From JBHJHK01 sp050330975 (GTDB lineage: Bacteria > Pseudomonadota > Gammaproteobacteria > Competibacterales > Competibacteraceae), in the NCBI GenBank assembly GCA_050330975.1, contig JBHJHK010000081.1, positions 1-5,034 of the forward strand: a DNA stretch of 5,034 nucleotides. Reading direction: 5' to 3'. The notes below the pieces were generated by a model. It was given only the letters and a program-made list of their open reading frames with translations, was not told the origin of the DNA and made no database searches. This document shows, one piece after another, positions 1 to 4,891 of the stretch; position 1 is the stretch's first letter, and each line of letters opens with the position of its first letter. The translations under genes and the position numbers were made by a program.

Positions 1-1
1 C

Positions 2-958
2 GCCGGGGCACCCGCCTCGCGGCTCTTGTCGACCCCCCCCGCCGCCCGCGGGGCCGGGGGCGGGGTGTGGCGCCCCCCGTTGCGGGGGGGGGGGGGGCCG
101 CCGGCCCCCCCCCGGCTGGTGTACATCAACCGCCCCAACGGTCTGGCGGACTTCGACTTGGTGGTGGTTCCCCCCCAGTACGGCGTCCCTCCCCACCCCA
201 ACGTCCTGCGGCTGGCGTTGCCCCTCCAGCGTCCCCGCCCCGCCGATCCCACCCTTATCGATGCCTGGCGGGCCGAGTGGGCCGCCAAGCCCACCCCCTG
301 GATCGCCGTGTTGGTGGGCGGCGCCACCCAGCCTCTGGTGCTGGACGGCGCCGGTGTAGATCGCCTCATGGCCGGGTGTCGCCGGGTGGCCGAGGCCTGC
401 AAAGGCACTTTGCTATTGACCACCAGCCCCAGGACACCGGCGGCGCTTTGGCCCCGCCTCGAAGCCTGGCTGCGCCCCGGTGATGTGGGCTATCGCTGGC
501 GGCCCGACGCCCAGGGCGCCAATCCCTACGCCGCCCTCTTGGCCCTGGCCCACCGCTTTGTGGTCACCGCCGACAGCGTATCCATGGCCACCGAAGTGGT
601 GCGCACCGGCAAGCCCTTGGCCATCGCCCCCCTACCCGCCCGCTGGTCGTGGGGCAAACGGGCCAAAAACGCCCTCCAGCGGGCCGTCCACGGCGCTCCC
701 CCGGGAACTCCCCTGGCCCCCTGGCGGCGGCGACTGAGCGACGCCGCCAACGGCCTGGGGCTGACCTACTACCGCGACCTGGAGGACTTTCGCCGCCACC
801 TCATCGCCCGGGGGTGGGCCGAGGCCACCATCGACGGCTTGGGGGATAGCACTTGCCAAGACCGGCGCGCCCGGGCGGCACCCCCTCCCGACGACCTAGA
901 GCGGGTGGCGGCGACGGTGCGACAGTTGTTCTGTCCCCGACAGGGGGAAAAGCCCTAA
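2..958 (+). CDS. ELM1-family (DUF1022) protein, 5' partial
   Basis: Recognised as the 'mitochondrial fission ELM1' family, which in bacteria resembles a glycosyltransferase and often lies near envelope or LPS genes; its biochemical role is not firmly known. The frame is open from base 2 to TAA at 956-958 (318 codons), so the true start is probably left of the window. The first start codon inside is TTG at 26, which has no clear ribosome binding site. Counting from that TTG, family-like motifs are LVYINRP (31-37), DLVVVPPQYGVPPHPNV (44-60), PWIAVLVGG (91-99), LLLTTSPRTPAA (129-140), NPY (166-168) and the C-terminal block VVTADSVSMATEVVRTGKP (179-197). About 70-80 N-terminal residues appear to be missing. 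The stretch before residue 30 is low-complexity Gly/Pro/Arg, encoded by long C and G runs, and fits the family poorly; a frame error there is possible. The family call rests on the part after residue 30. Confidence 0.75.
   Translation, partial: AGAPASRLLSTPPAARGAGGGVWRPPLRGGGGPPAPPRLVYINRPNGLADFDLVVVPPQYGVPPHPNVLRLALPLQRPRPADPTLIDAWRAEWAAKPTPWIAVLVGGATQPLVLDGAGVDRLMAGCRRVAEACKGTLLLTTSPRTPAALWPRLEAWLRPGDVGYRWRPDAQGANPYAALLALAHRFVVTADSVSMATEVVRTGKPLAIAPLPARWSWGKRAKNALQRAVHGAPPGTPLAPWRRRLSDAANGLGLTYYRDLEDFRRHLIARGWAEATIDGLGDSTCQDRRARAAPPPDDLERVAATVRQLFCPRQGEKP
84..97. repeat. Run of 14 G within the ELM1-family gene
   Basis: Fourteen consecutive G follow TTGC at 80-83. Neighbouring runs are C8 at 33-40, G5 at 56-60, C6 at 73-78 and C9 at 105-113. 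As written the ELM1 frame is open through all of them. Runs of this length are prone to slipped-strand change in cells and also to sequencing or assembly errors; the sequence alone cannot tell which. Confidence 0.9.
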
Positions 959-1692
959 TCCCCCCCGGGGACGGGGGGAGTGGGCGCCACGCCGCCCCCG
1001 AACTCCATCCCAAAGCGCTGGGATACCACCTGGGGCTTGGCCCAGGGCCGCCAAGGGGGACGGGCCTTGGTGGTGGCCACCAGGCAGTAGCCCGCCACCC
1101 CGTGGCGCCAGGCGCTGGCGGCGAACATCCCCTCCCACCAAGGGGGGGGACGCACGGTGACGTGGACGTTGTCGCCGCTGGGCAGGGACTTCTTGGCCGG
1201 GTAGCAGGCCACACTGGCATAGACAAAGTGTCGGGCGCGACTGAAGAGCTCGTCGACGATCCAGGGGAGATCCTCCTCGGGGCAGTGCTCGAGGACATCG
1301 GTACAGATCACCCCGTCGAAGACCTCCTCGGGCAACTGGCTGAGGGGCGCAAAGCCCGGGTCGTAGAGGGTGATCTCGTCGACGCCCCAGTAGCCCTTGA
1401 GGTCTGGGGCGACTTCGCCGTTGGCCAAGGGAATGTCCCGCCAGAGGTATTGCTGACCCTTGCCGGCGCCGTAGTCCAACAGGCGCCGGCTGTGGGTGTG
1501 TTGCACCCAGCGGCGGATGGCGGGGGCGTGGGGCAACAGGCTCTTGCCGCTGAAGGTGGCCTCGGGAGACAGACCCAACGCCGTCTCACCGGTGGTGTGG
1601 AGCTGGCGGTAGCTCGCCAGGAGGTCGCAATAGCGGGGGCTGGGCGTTTGGCGACAATAGCGCCTGCGCCCCGGGTCTGCCTTCAACCCCAT
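955..1692 (-). CDS. Class I SAM-dependent methyltransferase
   Basis: A 245-residue Rossmann-fold methyltransferase. Motif I is LLDYGAGKGQQY (71-82), which binds S-adenosylmethionine; GVDEITLYDPGF (103-114) corresponds to the second strand and its acidic residue; CTDVLEHCPEED (130-141) is the motif IV-like segment seen in small-molecule methyltransferases. The N-terminal stretch YCDLLASYRQLHTTGE and the following TFSGKSL (46-52) are typical of a subfamily with an unidentified substrate. It has no signal peptide or membrane segment, so it should be cytoplasmic. The ATG start at 1690-1692 is preceded by GAGG with a 5-base spacer. The stop TAG (955-957) overlaps the TAA of the convergent ELM1-family gene. 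The last 20 or so residues are low-complexity Gly/Pro. The start lies 7 bases after the transposase stop on the same strand, so expression is probably coupled to the insertion sequence. The substrate cannot be inferred; proximity to an ELM1 gene only hints at an envelope role. Confidence 0.85.
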   Translation of the reverse strand: MGLKADPGRRRYCRQTPSPRYCDLLASYRQLHTTGETALGLSPEATFSGKSLLPHAPAIRRWVQHTHSRRLLDYGAGKGQQYLWRDIPLANGEVAPDLKGYWGVDEITLYDPGFAPLSQLPEEVFDGVICTDVLEHCPEEDLPWIVDELFSRARHFVYASVACYPAKKSLPSGDNVHVTVRPPPWWEGMFAASAWRHGVAGYCLVATTKARPPWRPWAKPQVVSQRFGMEFGGGVAPTPPVPGGD

Positions 1693-1697
1693 CCCCC

Positions 1698-1701
1698 CCT
1701 C
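1698..1701 (-). promoter_or_regulatory. Ribosome binding site of the methyltransferase
   Basis: On the minus strand the sequence reads TGAGGGGGGGATG. The TGA is the transposase stop and the ATG the methyltransferase start, so the purine-rich Shine-Dalgarno GAGG shares bases with the stop codon of the gene in front. This arrangement suits translational coupling. Confidence 0.55.
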
Positions 1702-2875
1702 AAGCGACGGTCTCCAGGGAGCTGGCTGCCACAGAGGTGCTGCGAATCACATAGTTCCACTCCTGGTGGTAGGGCTCCTCGGCGCGGTTTTCCTCGGCGC
1801 TGTCCTTGCCCCGCTTGCCCCCGCGCACCTTGGGACCGGTGATGAGGTTGATGGACACCCGATGGCTGGCCATGGGCTTGTCTTGCCAACTCTGACTGGC
1901 GAAGGAAAACAACTGGTGCTCCATGCGGTTCCACTTGCTGGTTCCCGGCGGCAGGTGACAAACCGTGAGTTCCAGGTCTTCGTTTTCCACCAGGTGGAGC
2001 AGGCCCCGCTTCCAAAGGGCGATGCTCTGGCCGTTGCTGCCGCCGCTGTCCACCACCACCAATACCCGCAATACCCGGCGCGCCCGGGAAAAGGCTTCCT
2101 GGCCCATGGTGGTCCACCAGCGGCCCATGCTCTCGGCGGCGAATTCGGCGGTGTCGCCGTCGATGCCGACGCTGATCCAGCCGATGTTGCTCTTGGCCTC
2201 GTCGTCGTCGAGTTCGTCGGGGCGCCGCCCCTGCTCCAGGAGAACGAGCTCTTGCATGTGGCGGTCCCGCTCGTCCATGCGCTTTTCCCGCGGCCGAACG
2301 TTGTTGACCAATTCGCGCTTTTTAGTATCGACAAACACCACGGGATCGCCGCTGGCCAGATACTGTTTGACCCGTTCGTTGATGTAGTGAAACTGGGCTT
2401 CGCGATTGGCCTGGGAAGCGCCCATGAGGGTCTTTTGATTGGCCCGCAGGGTGTAGCCCATCTCGTGGAGGAGGTCAGCAATCCGGTTGTGACTGATGGT
2501 GTGATTCATGGCGTTGAGCTCGGAAGCCAACACCCGCACACTCTTGCAGGTCCAGCGCAATGGCGACTTTTCCGGGGATTCCAGGGGCTCGATGAGAGCC
2601 TCGAGATCCTGTTTGAGGGTGGGATCCTTGACGATGGCTTGCTTTCTGCCACCGCCTTTGCGGCGGATGCGGGTTTTGTCGACCTTTTCCGGGTGTTTGA
2701 GCTCCTCGCAACCCAGGGCGATGGCCCCCCGGGATAAACCGGTTTCCCGGGAGACGACGGAGACTCCGCCATAGCCGATGGCCATGGCTTCTGCAGCGGC
2801 GATGCGACGGCGCAAGTGCTCGTCGAGAAAGGGGGACAACAGTTTGAAACGCTCTTTGATGGCGTGCTTATCCAT
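1700..2875 (-). CDS. ISAzo13-family transposase
   Basis: A 391-residue DDE transposase that mobilises its insertion sequence. The N-terminus has the family pattern RFKLLSPFLDEHLRRRIAAA (9-28), then a helix-turn-helix-like segment GGVSVVSRETGLSRGAI (36-52), GGGRK (74-78) and SPLRWTCKSVR (104-114). The catalytic acids appear to be D183 in VFVDTKKRE, D276 in VVDSGGSNG and E319 in PGTSKWNRMEHQLFSF. The C-terminus carries the family mark EWNYVI (372-377), followed by 14 further residues. The length is close to the usual 400 or so and no stop or frameshift is seen, so the protein looks intact. Two parts differ from the family as I remember it: the segment after D183 (about 191-230) is a charged insert-like stretch instead of the usual aromatic, HDF-containing one, and the stretch between NLI and EWNYVI (346-370) is short. 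ATG at 2873-2875 matches the family N-terminus; the ribosome binding site is weak (GAG upstream of TAGAGATC). Confidence 0.92.
   Translation of the reverse strand: MDKHAIKERFKLLSPFLDEHLRRRIAAAEAMAIGYGGVSVVSRETGLSRGAIALGCEELKHPEKVDKTRIRRKGGGRKQAIVKDPTLKQDLEALIEPLESPEKSPLRWTCKSVRVLASELNAMNHTISHNRIADLLHEMGYTLRANQKTLMGASQANREAQFHYINERVKQYLASGDPVVFVDTKKRELVNNVRPREKRMDERDRHMQELVLLEQGRRPDELDDDEAKSNIGWISVGIDGDTAEFAAESMGRWWTTMGQEAFSRARRVLRVLVVVDSGGSNGQSIALWKRGLLHLVENEDLELTVCHLPPGTSKWNRMEHQLFSFASQSWQDKPMASHRVSINLITGPKVRGGKRGKDSAEENRAEEPYHQEWNYVIRSTSVAASSLETVA
1700..2875 (-). mobile_element. ISAzo13-family insertion sequence, ends not located
   Basis: The element is defined here only by its transposase gene. 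I searched by eye for inverted repeats between the sequence just left of 1745 and the region right of 2875 and found no convincing pair, and no target duplication. The left end may lie inside the last 14 codons of the transposase frame (1703-1744), because the family usually ends near the WNYxI motif. The right end lies somewhere in 2876-3300. The coordinates are therefore a minimum. Confidence 0.7.
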
Positions 2876-2896
2876 GATCTCTACTCAACCTCATAT

Positions 2897-2970
2897 GCTG
2901 ACACAAGTCAGTGGTCGGTCATGACTGAATCCTTAGACTTGGGGTAAGGCATTACAGCTTGGGTGTCAGC
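2897..2970. repeat. Inverted repeat upstream of the transposase
   Basis: GCTGACAC (2897-2904) is the exact reverse complement of GTGTCAGC (2963-2970), with 58 bases between. A second pair lies inside: CAAGTC (2904-2909) and GACTTG (2936-2941). The outer arm starts 22 bases upstream of the transposase ATG, so a fold here could affect transposase expression, or it could be part of the element's right end. The role is inferred only from position. Confidence 0.4.
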
Positions 2971-3010
2971 GTTCCCGGCCCGGGCCTCCCAGCGACTTCG
3001 AGGGTCGGTA

Positions 3011-3035
3011 CCCCCGCATCCAGGAGATGTGGGGG
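3011..3035. repeat. Strong hairpin
   Basis: CCCCCGCAT (3011-3019) can pair with ATGTGGGGG (3027-3035), nine pairs including one G-U, around a 7-base loop. Allowing one bulged A at 3010, the stem can extend by a few further pairs. No T-tract follows on either strand, so it does not look like an intrinsic terminator. Confidence 0.45.
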
Positions 3036-3212
3036 ACTGGCGAGGCAACCTATTCCATGTTCATGAGGTCATCTCTGCACCTTATTTGTGGCTGTGATGA
3101 CTCTCTGCCAGAAATTATGACCTCGGCATTGCCCCTCGGTGCGACAATCCGGGCGGATCACAGTGAAAAATGACGTCGAGTATTGGTACGTATCAGGACA
3201 TGTCCTGGATGC
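3016..3212. repeat. Nested inverted repeats, possible fold-back element or structured leader
   Basis: Three arm pairs are nested in order. The outer pair is GCATCCAGGAGATGT (3016-3030) against the reverse complement of 3198-3212, matching at 14 of 15 bases. The middle pair is CGAGGCAA (3041-3048) against 3129-3138, eight pairs with a 2-base bulge. The inner pair is GAGGTCAT (3065-3072) against ATGACCTC (3117-3124), perfect. If transcribed leftwards from the candidate promoter at 3265-3293, this would form part of the leader ahead of the transposase. It matches no RNA family that I recognise. Confidence 0.4.
3194..3207. repeat. Perfect 14-base palindrome CAGGACATGTCCTG
   Basis: The sequence equals its own reverse complement over 14 bases and has no loop, which is the form of a dimer-binding operator. 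It lies about 50-65 bases downstream of the likely start point of the minus-strand promoter at 3265-3293. One half also belongs to the outer arm of the nested repeat. No regulator family can be named from it. Confidence 0.4.
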
Positions 3213-3264
3213 TCGACTGTTATTATTCATTTACACAACAAAAAAAATATAACTTGCCAGGAGG

Positions 3265-3293
3265 ATTATTACGGCTATACCACGGCGGGTCAA
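3265..3293 (-). promoter_or_regulatory. Sigma70-like promoter reading towards the transposase
   Basis: On the minus strand, TTGACC (3293-3288) is one base from the consensus -35, and AATAAT (3270-3265) is one base from the consensus -10, with exactly 17 bases between. Transcription would begin near 3258 and reach the transposase ATG after about 380 bases. It lies 40 bases beyond the terminator-like hairpin behind mnmE, a sensible place for a new transcription unit. A match of this quality can occur by chance, but the spacing and setting favour it. Confidence 0.45.
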
Positions 3294-3332
3294 GGCGCCA
3301 CCGCGGACGGCGGCATCGGGGAGGGGGGATCC

Positions 3333-3364
3333 AACAAGAAAACCGGATACCCGAGGTATCCGGT
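3333..3364 (-). terminator. Intrinsic terminator behind mnmE
   Basis: On the minus strand a perfect 9-base stem, ACCGGATAC pairing with GTATCCGGT, closes a 5-base loop CTCGG (3342-3364). The tract TTTTCTTGTT follows at once, its first T being the last stem base. It lies about 127 bases after the mnmE stop and would end the yidC-mnmE transcript. On the plus strand no T-tract follows, so it acts in one direction only. Confidence 0.6.
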
Positions 3365-3425
3365 CAAGACAGCACAGGAGATTGCCTTACGGGTTCTATC
3401 TTGGGATTTCGGGGCTACGGATGCA

Positions 3426-3439
3426 TTGACCTAGGTCAA
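3426..3439. promoter_or_regulatory. FNR/DNR-like palindrome TTGACCTAGGTCAA
   Basis: A perfect 14-base palindrome of the form TTGAC-N4-GTCAA. This fits the general TTGAY-N4-RTCAA box bound by CRP/FNR-family regulators such as FNR, ANR, DNR and NnrR, which respond to oxygen or nitrogen oxides. It lies 52 bases beyond the mnmE stop and about 175 bases upstream of the likely start of the minus-strand promoter, further than such sites usually act. No plus-strand gene follows. It could be functional, a remnant or chance. Confidence 0.35.
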
Positions 3440-3469
3440 ATTTGCCGTGGATTGGGAAAATCGAGGATT

Positions 3470-3490
3470 CGCCCGGGTGATCCCCGGGCG
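3470..3490 (-). other. GC-rich hairpin directly after the mnmE stop
   Basis: CGCCCGGG (3470-3477) pairs perfectly with CCCGGGCG (3483-3490) around TGATC. It touches the mnmE stop codon at 3491-3493. On the minus strand only a short T run occurs, nine bases after the stem, so termination here would be weak. It may instead protect the 3' end of the message. Confidence 0.45.
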
Positions 3491-4879
3491 TCACTTGCCG
3501 ATGCAAAATCGGGCGAAGATGTGGCCCAGCAACTCGTCGCTGCCCACTTGGCCGGTGATTTCCCCCAGGGACCTTTGGACGCTGCGCAGTTCCTCGGCCA
3601 CCAACTCGGCGGCCGAACCGCCCGACAGAAGTCCCTGGGCCATTGCCAGGGCCTCACTGGCTTGGGACAGGGCGTGGAGGTGGCGGCGGCGGGCACTGAA
3701 GGCCCCCTCGCCGCCGCTGTAGCCCGCGATCCCTTTGAGGCACTGGCGCAGGGCGTCGAGACCGGCACCGGTTTTGGCCGAGACGCAGACCTCCAGGGGA
3801 GCGCCGGGGGCGGAGCCACCGACGTGGGAGATGCCCGGAATCCGGCGGCCCGGGGGGGCGCCGGTGAGGTCGATCTTGTTCAAGACCACCACCAATTTCC
3901 CCGCCCCCGCAGCCAACGCCTCGGGGAGGCCGGGCACCGCGTCCAAGGGGGGGCACTCCCCGGCGCTGTGGTCCACCACCCACACAATCCCATCGGCGCG
4001 GGCCATCTCCTCCCTGGCCCGCCGTATCCCCTCTTGCTCCACGGGATCGATGCTGTCCCGCAGGCCGGCCGTATCGGTGATGTGCAACGGCATGCCGTCC
4101 AATTCCAGGGATTCCCCCAGCAGGTCGCGGGGGGTGCCGGGGTTGGCGGTGACGATGGCACTGTCCCGCCCCACCAAGGCGTTGAGGAGGCTGGACTTGC
4201 CGACGTTGGGAGCGCCGACGATCGCCAAGCGCATGCCGTCGCGCAACCGCTGACCCTGGCGGGCGGCGGCCTGGAGGGCTTGCAAGTCGCGCCCCAGGGC
4301 TCCCAGGCGTTGGCCGATGCGCCCGTCGCTGAGGAAGTCGAGGTCTTCGTCGGGGAAATCCAGGGCCGCCTCGACAAAGGCCCGCAACTCGGTGACCCCG
4401 CCGACCAGGGCCTGGATTTGCCGGGAAAAGCCCCCCTGGAGGGATTCCAGGGCGGCCCGGGCGGCGGCGGCGCTGTGGCTGTCGATGAGGTCGGCCACCG
4501 CCTCGGCCTGGGCTAGGTCCAACTTGCCGTTGAGGAAGGCCCGCTCGGTGAATTCTCCGGGACGGGCCAAACGGGCCCCTAGGGCCAACACCTGGGCCAG
4601 CAGTTGGTCCATCACCACCGGTCCCCCATGGCCCTGGAGTTCCAGCACGTCCTCGCCGGTATAGGAAAGGGGGCCTTGAAAATACAGGGCGATCCCCCGG
4701 TCAATGGGGCGACCATCGGCGGCGCGAAAGGGACGGTGGAGGGCGTAGCGGGCAGCGGGGAGGCTTCCCAACAGGGCCCTGGCGATGGTGGCGACGGCGG
4801 GACCCGACACGCGCACCACACCGATGCCCCCCCGCCCCGGTGGGGTGGCGACGGCGGCGATGGTGTCGCCGCTGACCAA
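3491..4879 (-). CDS. mnmE: tRNA uridine-5-carboxymethylaminomethyl(34) synthesis GTPase MnmE
   Basis: MnmE works with MnmG to place the carboxymethylaminomethyl group on the wobble uridine (U34) of certain tRNAs, using GTP and a tetrahydrofolate donor. The protein has 462 residues against 454 in E. coli. It shows the N-terminal DTIAAVATPPGRGGIGVVR (5-23), LQGHGGP (81-87) and RPGEFTERAFLNGKLDLAQA (106-125), then the G domain: G1 GAPNVGKSS (222-230), G2 PGTPRD (247-252), G3 DTAG (269-272), G4 NKID (334-337) and G5 SAK (367-369). It ends with the family's FCIGK, including the conserved cysteine C459. The G2 motif is unusual: most relatives have GTTRD. The start is TTG at 4877-4879; it gives the family N-terminus, no ATG is better placed, and a purine-rich ribosome binding site precedes it. 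It follows yidC after 12 bases, so the two are surely co-transcribed. Confidence 0.98.
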   Translation of the reverse strand: MVSGDTIAAVATPPGRGGIGVVRVSGPAVATIARALLGSLPAARYALHRPFRAADGRPIDRGIALYFQGPLSYTGEDVLELQGHGGPVVMDQLLAQVLALGARLARPGEFTERAFLNGKLDLAQAEAVADLIDSHSAAAARAALESLQGGFSRQIQALVGGVTELRAFVEAALDFPDEDLDFLSDGRIGQRLGALGRDLQALQAAARQGQRLRDGMRLAIVGAPNVGKSSLLNALVGRDSAIVTANPGTPRDLLGESLELDGMPLHITDTAGLRDSIDPVEQEGIRRAREEMARADGIVWVVDHSAGECPPLDAVPGLPEALAAGAGKLVVVLNKIDLTGAPPGRRIPGISHVGGSAPGAPLEVCVSAKTGAGLDALRQCLKGIAGYSGGEGAFSARRRHLHALSQASEALAMAQGLLSGGSAAELVAEELRSVQRSLGEITGQVGSDELLGHIFARFCIGK

Positions 4880-4883
4880 AGTG

Positions 4884-4891
4884 CTCCCCCC
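4884..4891 (-). promoter_or_regulatory. Ribosome binding site supporting the TTG start of mnmE
   Basis: The minus strand reads GGGGGGAG, then CACT, then the TTG start codon. The site fills most of the 12-base gap after the yidC stop at 4892-4894. Together with the conserved N-terminal residues that follow, it fixes the rare TTG as the start. Confidence 0.6.

Larger units (their letters stand above)
2876..3490. other. Intergenic region rich in palindromes, no convincing gene
   Basis: These 615 bases lie between the transposase start and the mnmE stop. GC content is visibly lower than in the flanking genes, with an AT-rich patch at 3216-3256 that includes A8 at 3240-3247. It holds several inverted repeats, two perfect 14-base palindromes, a terminator-like hairpin and a sigma70-like promoter, listed separately. 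No tRNA, rRNA or CRISPR array was recognised. Short open frames occur but none has both a ribosome binding site and a recognisable protein. Confidence 0.7.

Noticed and set aside
853..1842. A 329-codon plus-strand open frame opposite the methyltransferase
   Set aside because: It overlaps the ELM1 gene, the methyltransferase and the transposase, and is explained by GC-rich codon use on the other strand.
1766..2737. A 323-codon plus-strand open frame opposite the transposase
   Set aside because: A shadow of the transposase reading frame; the minus-strand product has all its family motifs.
3016..3035. The shared CCAGGAG at the left side of the transposase gene (complement near 1769) and at 3020-3026 as terminal repeats of the insertion sequence
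   Set aside because: Only 7 bases match, with no extension; this is expected by chance.
3069..3230. A 53-codon minus-strand frame (begins MNNNSRASRT) just downstream of the candidate promoter
   Set aside because: The ATG is well placed but lacks a ribosome binding site; the translation is unremarkable and overlaps the nested repeats. It cannot be supported without conservation or expression data.
3230..3253. A plus-strand promoter made of TTTACA (3230-3235) and TATAAC (3248-3253)
   Set aside because: The spacer is only 12 bases and no supported plus-strand gene follows.
3183..3434. An 83-codon plus-strand frame starting with TTG
   Set aside because: There is no ribosome binding site before the start, no recognisable family, and it runs through the terminator hairpin. 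The AGGAGG at 3259-3264 lies inside the frame and is not followed by a suitable start codon.
3170..4516. A 448-codon plus-strand open frame opposite mnmE, starting at an ATG in the intergenic region
   Set aside because: It is antisense to a clearly conserved mnmE, has no ribosome binding site, and its Gly/Ala/Gln-rich translation resembles no protein. Long antisense frames are common in GC-rich genes.
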